In this document: positions 1 to 8,700 of the stretch, in pieces | Layout of the letters: the number at the start of each line of letters is the position of its first letter | Position numbering within the stretch: the stretch's first letter is position 1 | Source of the DNA: Paenibacillus tyrphae | Lineage (GTDB): Bacteria > Bacillota > Bacilli > Paenibacillales > NBRC-103111 | Direction: 5' to 3' | Assembly: GCF_027925525.1 (NCBI RefSeq) | Contig: NZ_BSDJ01000005.1 | Coordinates: forward strand, 248,001 to 312,000 | DNA: 64,000 bases | Translations under genes and position numbers: made by a program | The notes under the pieces: model-generated | The model's input: only the letters and a program-made list of their open reading frames with translations | The model's database searches: none | Told to the model about the DNA's origin: nothing

Positions 1-469
1 AGATCGACATCAAGCCTTGAGTAATGCTGACGGCCAAGCCGACCTGTTCCTCGGGAACGTGCTTTTTGAACAGGATGGAGGAGGACGGCTGCGAGAATTG
101 GCTGACTACCGCGGATACGATCGTCGCTACGAAGACGGCCTGCCACAGGCCGGACATCATACACAGCGCAATGATTCCGATCGAGATCGCGCTCAAGGTA
201 TCTCCAGCGATAACCGTTTTCTTCGGGTTCCAACGATCCGCGAAGGTGCCGCCGATGAACGAGAAAATAAAGATCGGCAAATATTCGAACATCGTGAGCA
301 GAGAGACGGCAACCGGATCGTTATTGGTCATCTCCATGACATAAAAGAGCAGGGCGATATTGCGCGTCCATATCGCAAGCTGCTGCAGCAGGTCGGCGAA
401 AGCTACGATTTGGAATACGCGGTTTCGCCATAAGGGTGGATGAATGTTGGGGATAGGCGAATGACTCAT
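1..469 (-). CDS. MFS transporter, N-terminal part (cut by window start)
   Basis: An open frame of 156 codons runs from an ATG at 469 to the left edge without a stop. The ATG follows a strong AAGGAGG ribosome binding site (478-484 on the complement). The protein starts MSHSPIPNIHPPLWRN and then shows alternating hydrophobic segments. The loop after the second segment has the MFS motif-A pattern GGTFADRWNPKK. This is the N-terminal third to half of a 12-segment membrane exporter, probably for a drug-like compound. A TetR gene lies directly upstream on the same strand, and a TetR-type palindrome sits at 491-510 between them, so TetR repression is likely. The substrate cannot be told. Confidence 0.85.
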   Translation of the reverse strand, partial: MSHSPIPNIHPPLWRNRVFQIVAFADLLQQLAIWTRNIALLFYVMEMTNNDPVAVSLLTMFEYLPIFIFSFIGGTFADRWNPKKTVIAGDTLSAISIGIIALCMMSGLWQAVFVATIVSAVVSQFSQPSSSILFKKHVPEEQVGLAVSITQGLMSI

Positions 470-490
470 AAATAAATCCTCCTTCATAAT

Positions 491-510
491 AAACTGACCG
501 TCCGGTTTAA
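491..510. promoter_or_regulatory. TetR-type operator upstream of the MFS gene
   Basis: An imperfect palindrome centred on CTGACCGTCCGGT (494-506) lies 22 bp upstream of the MFS start codon. The same 13-mer occurs at 1156-1168, upstream of the TetR gene. Position and repetition point to the binding site of the adjacent repressor. Confidence 0.7.
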
Positions 511-538
511 TAAGGCTCGAAAAAAGACGGAAAACCGC

Positions 539-1135
539 TCAGTCAGGCCGAATTCCGTTCAGAATCGTGTCGATCGCCTTGCGATGAATGGCAATCAATT
601 GGTCCATCGAATAATTTTCATAATAAGTGGCGCCCAAGCCGCCAAGCGTTCCCATGACAATGAAAGTTAATTGCTCGGGGTCGTCTTTTTTGAATTCTCC
701 CTTATCCATGCCGGCCTGCAGCACGTTCTTTACATGCTGGTGGGGCGTCTTGGCAAGCGTCAGCAAATAGTTCAGGATGTCGGGATCGGCGGTTTGACTG
801 CCGGAAAATTCCTCTGCCGCTTTCATGAGAGGATTTTGAAGATCGAGCGCAAAATGATCGGCCAGCGCGTATAGCCGTTCGGTTTCGCTCGTCAAGGAAG
901 ACGACAGCTTCGTCCATTGCTCAATCCATTCCTGCATGTTCTCGTCCAGCAATTTCAGGAACAGAGCTTCTTTGCTTTTGAAGTGATAGTAGATGCTGCC
1001 TTTGCTCATGCCGGAGTTCACGCGAATATCGTCAATCGACGTGGCACTGTATCCTTTTTGGACAAACAGCTCCTTGGCGGTGGCGAGTATGTGTTTGCGG
1101 GTCTGTTCCGCTTCTTCGGGACGTTTGCGTGCCAT
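539..1135 (-). CDS. TetR/AcrR family transcriptional repressor
   Basis: 198 aa. The N-terminal 60 residues have the TetR DNA-binding pattern: a first helix with ILATAKELFVQKGY, then SIDDIRVNSGMSKGSIYYHF as helix-turn-helix. The rest is the usual all-helical ligand and dimerisation domain, so length is normal for the family. The start was set at ATG 1135 because GAGGTG lies 4 bases before it; a TTG 12 bases further up overlaps that ribosome binding site. It is transcribed toward the MFS gene, and palindromes sharing a 13-mer lie upstream of both genes, which suggests self-repression and control of the exporter. The inducer is unknown. Confidence 0.9.
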   Translation of the reverse strand: MARKRPEEAEQTRKHILATAKELFVQKGYSATSIDDIRVNSGMSKGSIYYHFKSKEALFLKLLDENMQEWIEQWTKLSSSLTSETERLYALADHFALDLQNPLMKAAEEFSGSQTADPDILNYLLTLAKTPHQHVKNVLQAGMDKGEFKKDDPEQLTFIVMGTLGGLGATYYENYSMDQLIAIHRKAIDTILNGIRPD

Positions 1136-1152
1136 CGTGCACCTCAACTATT

Positions 1153-1174
1153 AATCTGACCGTCCGGTCTAATT
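1153..1174. promoter_or_regulatory. TetR-type operator upstream of tetR
   Basis: The palindrome TTAGACCGGACGGTCAGATT (complement strand) lies 18 bp upstream of the tetR start. It contains the same CTGACCGTCCGGT core as the site at 494-506, consistent with autoregulation. Confidence 0.7.
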
Positions 1175-1304
1175 GTTAGAATAAAGGAAGCGGAGCGAAA
1201 TTGCAAGTCGCTCGAACGCAAAAACATCTTTGAACATTTCGTGAACAGAATGAGCAAAATGCGCACAATGCGAATTATTCAACTTATGATCAGAAGCTAG
1301 GCTC

Positions 1305-1357
1305 ATGAAAGCGCTTAATGCTACAATGACGAAGCAATCAAAAAGAAAGCGCTATCA
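1305..1357 (+). promoter_or_regulatory. tctCBA promoter with two cre-like sites
   Basis: An extended -10 element, TG-C-TACAAT, sits at 1319-1327. A cre-like site ATGAAAGCGCTTAAT (1305-1319) abuts it upstream. A second one, AGAAAGCGCTATCA (1344-1357), lies downstream and matches 13 of 14 positions of TGWAARCGYTWNCA. Carbon catabolite repression by CcpA of a tricarboxylate transporter would be expected in a Bacillus relative. No good -35 was seen, consistent with an extended -10 or with activation by the response regulator encoded downstream. Confidence 0.55.
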
Positions 1358-1392
1358 AGTAAAGACAAAACCAAAAATGGAGGTCCTCACTT

Positions 1393-2451
1393 ATGATATT
1401 GAAAACGCTATCCAACAAATCTTGGAAAATCGCGCTCACCGGCGCGCTGGCGCTCAGTTTAACGGCATGCGGTGCGGGCGGGGGCGCTCCACAATCAAAT
1501 GACGGAGCCAAGCCGGCCGCCTCCGGCAAATCGTCCTCGTACCCCGAGAAGCCTATCGTCATCGTCGCTCCGTCTGGCGCAGGCGGCGGCTGGGACAAGA
1601 CGGCGCGGTCCGTCGCCAAGACGCTTGGCGAGAGCAAGGCGGTCGGTCAGCCCATCACTGTGGAAAATAAGCCGGGCGGCGGCGGAGCGGTCTTCATGGC
1701 CGAATATGCGACGAAGGACAAGAAAGACAATTACAAGCTGTTCGTCAGCTCGCCGCCAATTCTGATCAACAACTTGAAGAAGGAAGGCAACAGCCCGTAC
1801 GGGCACAAGGATACGACGCCGCTGGCGCAGCTTACGAAGGACTACGGCGCGCTTGTCGTTAGCGCGAACTCGAAGTTTAAAGATATGAAATCGGTGATCG
1901 AAGCGCTGAAGACCGATCCGACGAAGGTAACGGTTGCGGGAGGCTCGGCGCCGGGCTCGATGGATCATCTGATTGCCGTGCTTCCGGCCTACAAGTCGGG
2001 GATCGATCCGAAGAAAGTAAAGTACGTTTCGTACGATGGCGGCGGCGAAGCGATGACCTCACTGCTTGGCGGCAACGCGGATGTGATTGCGACCGACGCT
2101 TCCAGCGTAGGCGAATATGTCAAAGCGGGCAAGGTGCGCGTGCTGGCCGTGACGGCACCGAACCGGCTCTCCGGCGAGTTGAAAGACGTCCCGACGCTTA
2201 AGGAGCAGGGCATCGACGCCGAATTTAACATTTGGCGCGGCATCTTCGGTCCGAAGGAAATGGGCAAGGACGAGCTTGCCTTCTGGGATGCCAAGCTGAA
2301 AGAAATGTCCGATTCCGAAGGCTGGAAAAAAGAGCTTCAGGCGAACGTATGGGAGAAAGATTACAAGAACGCGGCCGACTTCAAAACGTTCCTCGCCCAA
2401 CAGGAATCGCAGGTGAAGGACATGCTGACGGCGCTCGGCATGGCGAAGTAA
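1393..2451 (+). CDS. tctC: Tripartite tricarboxylate transporter substrate-binding lipoprotein TctC
   Basis: 352 aa. A lipoprotein signal peptide ends in LTAC with Cys26 as the lipidated residue, followed by a Gly/Ser-rich linker. The mature part has TctC (Bug) family hallmarks: YPEKPIVIVAPSGAGGGWD at about 50-68, VENKPGGGGA at about 96-105, and YVSYDGGGEAMTSLLGGNAD with VTAPNR later. It binds a carboxylate outside the membrane and delivers it to TctAB. The ribosome binding site is GGAGG. tctB and tctA follow, then a CitA/DcuS-type sensor and its response regulator, which points to citrate or another di/tricarboxylate. The exact ligand is not readable from sequence. Confidence 0.93.
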   Translation: MILKTLSNKSWKIALTGALALSLTACGAGGGAPQSNDGAKPAASGKSSSYPEKPIVIVAPSGAGGGWDKTARSVAKTLGESKAVGQPITVENKPGGGGAVFMAEYATKDKKDNYKLFVSSPPILINNLKKEGNSPYGHKDTTPLAQLTKDYGALVVSANSKFKDMKSVIEALKTDPTKVTVAGGSAPGSMDHLIAVLPAYKSGIDPKKVKYVSYDGGGEAMTSLLGGNADVIATDASSVGEYVKAGKVRVLAVTAPNRLSGELKDVPTLKEQGIDAEFNIWRGIFGPKEMGKDELAFWDAKLKEMSDSEGWKKELQANVWEKDYKNAADFKTFLAQQESQVKDMLTALGMAK

Positions 2452-2470
2452 GGACAAGGAGGTTGGTCCG

Positions 2471-2938
2471 ATGAGCAAAGCATTTGACCGCACGATGTCG
2501 ATCGTTTTTCTCGCGGTCGGAACGGCATTCGCTTACGGCAGTTTATCGATTTCCAGCAGCGCCTACGGAAGCCATGTGGGGCCGAACATCTTTCCGCTCG
2601 GCCTTGGCATTCTGCTGATGCTGATCAGCTTGAGGCTGTTCTACGAAACATTGAAATACCCGGCCGCTCCTAAAGGGGAAGGCCGCGTAGCGAGGCTGGA
2701 CTATAAGCGGTTTCTCGTCATTTTGTCTTCCGCGATCGGCTATATTATGCTGCTTGAAGAAATCGGCTATGTGATCAGTACGTTTATTTTTCTGATGATC
2801 GGCTTTCAAACGATGGAACGGGGAAAATGGCTGTACTCGGCCATGATTTCCGCAGGCTTTTCCATCGGCGTCTATTACGTCTATGTCGAATTGCTGAAGG
2901 GCACTTTGCCGGGCTTGCCTTCTTGGCTGGGCCTCTGA
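2471..2938 (+). CDS. tctB: Tripartite tricarboxylate transporter small membrane subunit TctB
   Basis: 155 aa with about four hydrophobic segments, the usual size and layout of the TctB subunit. The sequence begins with a membrane segment and a GPNIFPLGLGILLMLISL stretch like the family's 'FP..lg' region. AAGGAGG precedes the ATG. It lies 19 bases after tctC and 53 bases before tctA. The small subunit pairs with TctA in the membrane; its exact role is unclear in the family generally. Confidence 0.9.
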   Translation: MSKAFDRTMSIVFLAVGTAFAYGSLSISSSAYGSHVGPNIFPLGLGILLMLISLRLFYETLKYPAAPKGEGRVARLDYKRFLVILSSAIGYIMLLEEIGYVISTFIFLMIGFQTMERGKWLYSAMISAGFSIGVYYVYVELLKGTLPGLPSWLGL

Positions 2939-2991
2939 GCGAATGCTTGCGAGACGGCAATCGTTCGGATTGCTAGGGAGGGAAGGGCTTC

Positions 2992-4518
2992 ATGGATACG
3001 TTACAATATTTGCTCAGCGGGTTTGCTACGGCGCTGATCTGGTACAACTTGCTGTTTGCCTTTGCCGGCGTATTGATCGGGACGATGGTCGGTGTTCTTC
3101 CGGGGATCGGGCCTATCAGCGGGGTCGCTCTGCTGATCCCGGTCACTACCTCGCTTACAAGCGGACTGCCGCCGGAAGCTGCCGCGACCAGCTCGATCAT
3201 CCTGCTGGCCGGCGTTTATTACGGAGCGATGTACGGCGGCTCGACCACCTCGATCCTGCTCAATACGCCGGGGGAATCGTCCTCCGTCGTTACCGCCCTG
3301 GACGGTTACCCGATGGCGAAGCAGGGCCGGGCAGGGGCGGCGCTCTCGATTGCGGCCATTGGTTCTTTCGTCGCAGGCTTAATTTCCTTGATCGGGCTGG
3401 TGCTTCTGGCCGAGCCGTTGTCGAACGTGGCGCTCAAAATGGGTCCCGCCGAAGAATTTTCGCTCATGGTGCTTGGACTGTGCGCGTTAAGCGGACTGGC
3501 CGGGAAATCGATCACGAAAGCGCTGCTGATGACGGCATTCGGCTTGGCGCTGGCGACGATCGGAATTGACGCGGTGTCGGGCGTGGCGCGCTTTACGTTT
3601 GACATTCCCGAGCTGTATCAGGGCATCGAGTTCTTGACCGTCGCCGTCGGGATGTTCGCCCTTGGGGAAGTGTTCAAAACCATCCTCGAGAAGGATGCGG
3701 ACACCGGCGAAATTGCGAAAATCAACCGCATCCTGCCGACGAAGCAGGATTTGAAGGACAGTGCGATGCCGATTGTGCGCGGCTCGCTCGTCGGCTTCTT
3801 CAAAGGCATCGTCCCCGGATCCGGGGCGACCTTGGCCTCGTTCCTCTCGTACCTGCTCGAGAAAAAAATCAGCAAGCATCCGGAGAAATTCGGCAAAGGC
3901 GCCATCGAAGGCGTCGCCGGTCCGGAATCGGCCAACAACGCCGCATCGGGCGGCGCGATGATTCCGCTGCTGATGCTTGGCATTCCCGGGACGGGCACGA
4001 CTGCCGTGCTCATGGGGGCGCTTATCATGTACAACGTGCAGCCGGGTCCGCTGCTGTTCGAGGAGCACCCTAGCATCGCTTGGGGTCTTATCGCCAGTAT
4101 GTTTATCGGAAATGTCATGCTGCTGCTGCTCAACATGCCATTGGTGAAGGTGTTTGCCAAAATTATCGAAACGCCGGCGAAATACTTGATTCCGATTATC
4201 GTGACGATCTCCATCTTCGGCGTATACGCCGTGCAGATGTCCGTCTTTCATTTATTGCTGCTGCTAGCGTGCGGGGTTGCCGGCTATTTTCTTTCGAAGA
4301 ACGACTACCCGATCGCGCCCCTCGTTCTCGGGTTGGTCCTCGGACCAATGATCGAAAACAACATGCGGCGGGCGCTGACCATATCCAGTGGCGACTTTTC
4401 CATCTTCGTCATGAAGCCGGTGTCCCTGATCTTCCTGATCATCGCCGTGCTGTGGCTCGCCATTCCGTTTGTGATGAAGCTGCGCGGCAAAAAAGTGATC
4501 GTCAACGAAGAAGTGTAA
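2992..4518 (+). CDS. tctA: Tripartite tricarboxylate transporter large permease TctA
   Basis: 508 aa, the normal length of TctA, with roughly 11-12 membrane segments. Family-typical Gly/Pro motifs are present: VGVLPGIGPISGVALLIPVT near 33-52, YGAMYGGSTTSILLNTPGES near 80-99, GIVPGSGATLASFLSY near 270, and GIPGTGTTAVLMGAL near 330. It is the channel-forming subunit that moves the TctC-bound carboxylate using an ion gradient. It is preceded by GGAGGG. A 7-bp CCCCGGG hairpin (4547-4580) lies between this gene and the sensor kinase and may lower read-through. Confidence 0.94.
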   Translation: MDTLQYLLSGFATALIWYNLLFAFAGVLIGTMVGVLPGIGPISGVALLIPVTTSLTSGLPPEAAATSSIILLAGVYYGAMYGGSTTSILLNTPGESSSVVTALDGYPMAKQGRAGAALSIAAIGSFVAGLISLIGLVLLAEPLSNVALKMGPAEEFSLMVLGLCALSGLAGKSITKALLMTAFGLALATIGIDAVSGVARFTFDIPELYQGIEFLTVAVGMFALGEVFKTILEKDADTGEIAKINRILPTKQDLKDSAMPIVRGSLVGFFKGIVPGSGATLASFLSYLLEKKISKHPEKFGKGAIEGVAGPESANNAASGGAMIPLLMLGIPGTGTTAVLMGALIMYNVQPGPLLFEEHPSIAWGLIASMFIGNVMLLLLNMPLVKVFAKIIETPAKYLIPIIVTISIFGVYAVQMSVFHLLLLLACGVAGYFLSKNDYPIAPLVLGLVLGPMIENNMRRALTISSGDFSIFVMKPVSLIFLIIAVLWLAIPFVMKLRGKKVIVNEEV

Positions 4519-4631
4519 AGCGGGACGAATCCCGTTCCGAAACCATCCCCGGGCAGGTCCAGCTTATTGGGCTCCCGGGGCTTTGTGTCGGTTGAGGCCG
4601 GATGTGGTATCATAGGAAGAAGGGGGAGTTT

Positions 4632-6239
4632 ATGCGCTTACAAACGAAGCTGATTTTGCTCATATGCACACTCCTTTTCTCCGTGCTTACGGTAGCGGCG
4701 GGGGTTGTCGAATATATGGTGACTTCCATGATGGAAGACCAGATCGGAACCCGGGCGCTCAAGGTGGCGGAGACGGTGGCGGAAATTCCCGAAATTCGCC
4801 AAGCGTTCAAGCTTGCGGAGCCGTCGTCCGTCATTCAGCCGCTTGCCGAGCAAATTCGCGAAAAGACGGGGGCCTTGTACTTGGTCATCGGCAACCGCGA
4901 AGGCATACGGTACTCCCATCCGGTGCCTGAGCGGATCGGCAAAGAAATGGTCGGCGGCGACAACGGTCCGGTGCTCGAAGGCAAATCGATCATCTCCAAG
5001 GCGGAAGGCTCTATGGGGCCTTCGCTGCGCGGGAAAGTGCCGATCCGGGGCGAGGACGGGGACGTGATCGGCATCGTATCAGTGGGCTTCCTCCTGGACG
5101 ATATTAACCGATGGGATGATGTGTATCAGCGGCGGATTTTGCTTATTTCCCTTGCCGCTTTAGCCGTAGCGATGGCCGGAGCCGTCGTGATTGCGAAAGG
5201 CGTCCGGCGTTCGATTCACGGTCTGGAACCAGAAGAAATCGGAACGCTTTATATGGAGAAGAAAGCGATTCTCGAATCGATCCGCGAAGCGATACTCGCG
5301 GTGGACCGCAACGGCTTGATCACCTTGGCGAATCAGCAGACGCTGCGCATCCTGGGGCTTCCCGACGATACCAAGCTGATCGGCAAGCCGATCCGGGAAA
5401 TCGTTCCGAAATCCCGGCTGCTCACGGTGGCTCGCACCGGCCAGTCCGAATTCGACGTCGAGATGATTATGCACGGTCAAGAGGTCGTTGCGAACCGGGT
5501 GCCGGTGTTCAATAGGCAAAACGAAGTTATCGGCGCCGTAGTCAGCTTCCGCAGCAAGTCGGAGGTGTATCGGCTCGCGGAGGAGCTGTCCCAGGTCAAG
5601 AGGTTCGCCGAGGGGCTGCGGGCGCAAACCCACGAATATTCCAATAAGCTGTACGTCATCTCCGGTCTCATCCAGCTCGAATCGTATCAAGAGGCCGTTG
5701 AGATGATTTCCAAGGAAACGGATGTGCACCAAAATTTCATTCAGTTTATTATGCGGGAAATTCCCGACCCGGTAATCGGAGGATTGTTAATCGGCAAATA
5801 CAACCGCGCCCACGAGCTGAAAATCAAGTTTGAGATCGATCCCGAAACCTCGTTCAAGGATGTGCCCGCCCGGGTCGACCGGGATCTGCTCGTGACGATC
5901 ATCGGTAATTTAACGGACAACGCCATGGAAGCGCTGCTCGATTATTATGCCGCCGAAGAGAAGAAGGTGACCTTGTTTCTGAGCGATTACGGCGAAGACC
6001 TGATGATCGAATGCGAGGACAACGGTCCGGGCATTCCGGGCGAATGGGCGGAGAATATTTTCCAGAAAGGCGTATCGAGCAAAGAGGGCGAGCATCGGGG
6101 CATCGGCCTTGCGCTCGTCAAGCATGCCGTGGATAAGCTCGGCGGCCGGATCTTGCACGAACCGTCAGGGGAGGGCGGCACCGTGTTCTCGGTTGTCATT
6201 CCGAAACGGGTCGAACCGAAGAAAGGGGAAGGAACTTGA
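4632..6239 (+). CDS. CitA/DcuS-family sensor histidine kinase
   Basis: 535 aa. Layout: membrane segment 1 at about 5-25, an extracytoplasmic PAS-like sensing domain (about 35-175) with the family RYSHP and GPSLRG patterns, membrane segment 2 at about 178-198, a cytoplasmic PAS domain (about 215-320), then the kinase core. The phospho-acceptor is His334 in THEYSNKL, followed by an N box (TDNAMEAL near 430), DNGPGIP and GIGLALVK. The start is ATG 4632 behind AGGGGGAG; an ATG 30 bases upstream has no such site. It overlaps the response regulator start. Next to tctCBA, it most likely senses external di/tricarboxylate, as B. subtilis CitS does. Confidence 0.93.
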   Translation: MRLQTKLILLICTLLFSVLTVAAGVVEYMVTSMMEDQIGTRALKVAETVAEIPEIRQAFKLAEPSSVIQPLAEQIREKTGALYLVIGNREGIRYSHPVPERIGKEMVGGDNGPVLEGKSIISKAEGSMGPSLRGKVPIRGEDGDVIGIVSVGFLLDDINRWDDVYQRRILLISLAALAVAMAGAVVIAKGVRRSIHGLEPEEIGTLYMEKKAILESIREAILAVDRNGLITLANQQTLRILGLPDDTKLIGKPIREIVPKSRLLTVARTGQSEFDVEMIMHGQEVVANRVPVFNRQNEVIGAVVSFRSKSEVYRLAEELSQVKRFAEGLRAQTHEYSNKLYVISGLIQLESYQEAVEMISKETDVHQNFIQFIMREIPDPVIGGLLIGKYNRAHELKIKFEIDPETSFKDVPARVDRDLLVTIIGNLTDNAMEALLDYYAAEEKKVTLFLSDYGEDLMIECEDNGPGIPGEWAENIFQKGVSSKEGEHRGIGLALVKHAVDKLGGRILHEPSGEGGTVFSVVIPKRVEPKKGEGT

Positions 6240-6964
6240 AGGCTGACGCTGCGAATGCGACCCCGCCGATCCGCGTACTGATCGTCGAAGACGATGAGCG
6301 CATCGCGGAGATTAACCGGCGCTTCGTCGAGAAAGTGCCAGGGTTCGGCGTCGTCGGCATAGCGACCGACGAGCCGCAGGCGCTTGAGCTGCTGAGCGTG
6401 CTGGAGCCGGATCTGGTGCTGCTCGACATTTATTTTCCGGAAACCAGCGGGCTTGAGCTGCTTCGTACCATCGGCCAGCAGCACCGGCAGGCGGATGTCA
6501 TCATGATTACCGCGGCCAAGGAGGTCGAAGCCGTCCGCGAAGCGATCCGCGGCGGCGTCTTCGATTATATTATTAAGCCGGTGCTCTTCAACAGAATGCA
6601 GGAGACGCTGCAGCGGTACGAATCGTTTCATCGGACGATCAAGCAGCTGCGTCAGGAGAACGCCTCGATCGGCCAGGACGAGATCGACCGACTGCTACAG
6701 GGCAGCGCAAAAAAAGAAGCCCCCGGTCCGGGAGCTTCCCTGCCCAAAGGCATCGACAAGCTGACGCTGGATAAAATCGTCCAGGCGATCTCCGAGGCGA
6801 ACGCGCCGCTCACCGCGGAAGAAACGGCGAAGCGAGTCGGCGTCAGCCGCTCTACGGCAAGGCGCTACTTGGAGCATTTGGCGGAAGACGGCAAGCTTCG
6901 CGCCGATTTGTCTTACGGGGACGTCGGCCGCCCGGAGCGGGTGTACTTTCGAAAAAATAAATGA
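6236..6964 (+). CDS. CitT/DcuR-family response regulator
   Basis: 242 aa. The receiver domain has Asp19-Asp20, the phosphorylation site Asp64 (LLDIYFPE), Thr92 and Lys114. A linker follows, then a C-terminal winged-helix part (about 175-240) with SRSTARRYLEHLAEDGKL as recognition helix region and the GRPERVYF ending typical of CitB/DcuR regulators. Translation starts at TTG 6236, inside the stop of the kinase gene, behind AAAGGGGAAGG, so the pair is translationally coupled. The likely target is the tctC promoter. It ends 10 bp from the convergent uridine kinase gene. Confidence 0.92.
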   Translation: MKADAANATPPIRVLIVEDDERIAEINRRFVEKVPGFGVVGIATDEPQALELLSVLEPDLVLLDIYFPETSGLELLRTIGQQHRQADVIMITAAKEVEAVREAIRGGVFDYIIKPVLFNRMQETLQRYESFHRTIKQLRQENASIGQDEIDRLLQGSAKKEAPGPGASLPKGIDKLTLDKIVQAISEANAPLTAEETAKRVGVSRSTARRYLEHLAEDGKLRADLSYGDVGRPERVYFRKNK

Positions 6965-6974
6965 GGTAAATTGT

Positions 6975-7589
6975 TTATTCCGTTAAATATTTTTCCGTCA
7001 AAATCGACAGCAACTGGATGCCGACTTCATTGTGCCCGCCCTCGGGAATGATGAGGTCGGCATATTTTTTGGACGGCTCGATGAAGGCTTCGTGCATCGG
7101 CTTGACCGTCGTCAAATATTGGTCGTACACGGATTGGATCGACCGGCCGCGTTCCTCGATATCGCGCAGCACTCTGCGGAGAATCCGTACGTCCGGGTCG
7201 GTGTCAACGAACACCTTGATATCCAAAATGCCGCGAAGCTGCTCGTCCGACAACACGTGGAGCCCCTCGATCATGACGATTTTGTTCGGCTTCAGTTCGA
7301 CGGTATGGGTGGTTGAGCGCGCATGCTTGGAAAAATCGTAGACGGGTGCGGTCACGACCTCGTGGTTCTTGAGCTGCTTCAAATGCACCAGCAGCAATTC
7401 GTTATCGAAGGCGAACGGATGATCGTAATTGATCGATTCCCGTTCCGTTAGGGATATATGCGAGTGATCCTTGTAGTAGTTGTCCTGCGAAATAAACGTC
7501 ACTTTGTCGGATCCGAGCCGGTCGATAACGGAGCGTGCGACCGTCGTTTTGCCCGAACCTGTGCCTCCTGCGATACCGATGATTAACAT
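6975..7589 (-). CDS. udk: Uridine kinase
   Basis: 204 aa, close to the 205-211 aa of Bacillus Udk. It phosphorylates uridine and cytidine in pyrimidine salvage. The Walker A loop GGTGSGKT is at 8-15, followed by ISQDNYYKDHS, which holds the nucleoside-binding acidic and aromatic residues. NYDHPFAFD and the RRVLRDIEERGRS lid-region motif are also present. AGGAGG lies 14 bases before the ATG, a long spacing, but no better start exists. An extended -10 promoter lies at 7638-7646. Confidence 0.95.
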   Translation of the reverse strand: MLIIGIAGGTGSGKTTVARSVIDRLGSDKVTFISQDNYYKDHSHISLTERESINYDHPFAFDNELLLVHLKQLKNHEVVTAPVYDFSKHARSTTHTVELKPNKIVMIEGLHVLSDEQLRGILDIKVFVDTDPDVRILRRVLRDIEERGRSIQSVYDQYLTTVKPMHEAFIEPSKKYADLIIPEGGHNEVGIQLLSILTEKYLTE

Positions 7590-7637
7590 AAAGGGGAAAA
7601 TGCCTCCTGCCGCGTAAGATCAAACTTCAATTTTAGT

Positions 7638-7646
7638 ATTGTAGCA
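7638..7646 (-). promoter_or_regulatory. udk extended -10 promoter element
   Basis: On the complement strand TG-C-TACAAT lies about 50 bp upstream of the udk start codon. No convincing -35 was seen, which extended -10 promoters tolerate. Confidence 0.5.
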
Positions 7647-7754
7647 CAAATGCCCCCGGAACACGAGTCCGGTCGGACCTTGTCACATATTCTTCGGAGC
7701 TTTTGGCAAAATAACGCTATTGCCGAACATTATAAGACAAAGGGGCGAGAACGG

Positions 7755-8570
7755 ATGAGCGTACAGACGCTGCAACAACCTAACATGACGCTTCCGGGGC
7801 TGAAAGACAAAGTCGCGGTCGTCACCGGCGCCGGTTCGGGGATCGGCCGCGCCGCCGCCATGGCCTTGGCGAAGCAGGGAGCGAAGGTATGTCTGCTCGA
7901 CCTGCTGAACGATCGCACCGAGCAGGTCAAGCAGGAGCTGACGGCCATGCAGGCCCAGACGATCACGGTGGACGTGGACGTGTCCGACCCGCTGCGGGTG
8001 AAGCAGGCGATCGATACGGCAGCGGGAACGTGGGGACGGCTTGACGTCGTCTTTGCCAATGCGGGGATCAACGGCGTGCTGGCGCCGATCGAGGATATGA
8101 AGCCGGAAGATTGGGACCATACGCTGTTCGTCAATCTGAAAGGGACGTTTCTGTGCGTGAAATATGCGATTCCTCATATGAAGCAAAAGGGCGGGAGCAT
8201 CATCGTTACCAGCTCGATCAACGGCAGCCGCGTCTTCTCGAACTTCGGAATGTCGGCGTACAGCACGTCCAAGGCGGGTCAGATCGCTTTTGCGAAGATG
8301 GCGGCGCTTGAGCTTGCCCGTTATAAAATTCGGGTGAACGCCGTCTGCCCGGGTTCGATCAAAACCCACATCAATCAAAGCACGCATCCGTCGCCGGAGC
8401 TGGAGAAAGTCAAGATCAAGGTGGAATATCCGGAGGGCAATCAGCCTCTGGAGCACGGTCCCGGACAGCCGGGGCAGGTGGCCGATCTGGTCGCTTTTCT
8501 CGCGTCCGACGCTTCGAGCCACATTACCGGAACGGAAATCTTCATCGACGGGGCGGAGTCGTTGATCTAA
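7755..8570 (+). CDS. Short-chain dehydrogenase/reductase (SDR)
   Basis: 271 aa classical SDR. The nucleotide-binding loop GAGSGIG is at 25-31, NAG at about 95-97, the catalytic Ser in VTSSING at about 156, and Tyr169 and Lys173 in YSTSK. The C-terminal part has ITGTEIFIDGAESL as in FabG-like oxidoreductases. The start was set at ATG 7755, which follows AAAGGGGCGAG; the upstream frame to 7650 looks untranslated. It probably reduces a keto group or oxidises an alcohol with NAD(P)H. It stands alone, so the substrate is unknown. Confidence 0.88.
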   Translation: MSVQTLQQPNMTLPGLKDKVAVVTGAGSGIGRAAAMALAKQGAKVCLLDLLNDRTEQVKQELTAMQAQTITVDVDVSDPLRVKQAIDTAAGTWGRLDVVFANAGINGVLAPIEDMKPEDWDHTLFVNLKGTFLCVKYAIPHMKQKGGSIIVTSSINGSRVFSNFGMSAYSTSKAGQIAFAKMAALELARYKIRVNAVCPGSIKTHINQSTHPSPELEKVKIKVEYPEGNQPLEHGPGQPGQVADLVAFLASDASSHITGTEIFIDGAESLI

Positions 8571-8700
8571 CCGAACGGGACGTGTAGCGCGGGGAAGCCT
8601 TTTATGGTATGCTCGCTTCAAGGTCTAAGCTCCGTTCGGATCGGAACGTTCGAGGCAATCCGCCGAACAGCTGCCTACGGCTCTGGGAGGGGGAGAGAGC

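Noticed and set aside
17-433. 138-codon plus-strand frame at the left edge
   Set aside because: The minus strand encodes a clear MFS N-terminus with a good ribosome binding site over the same bases.
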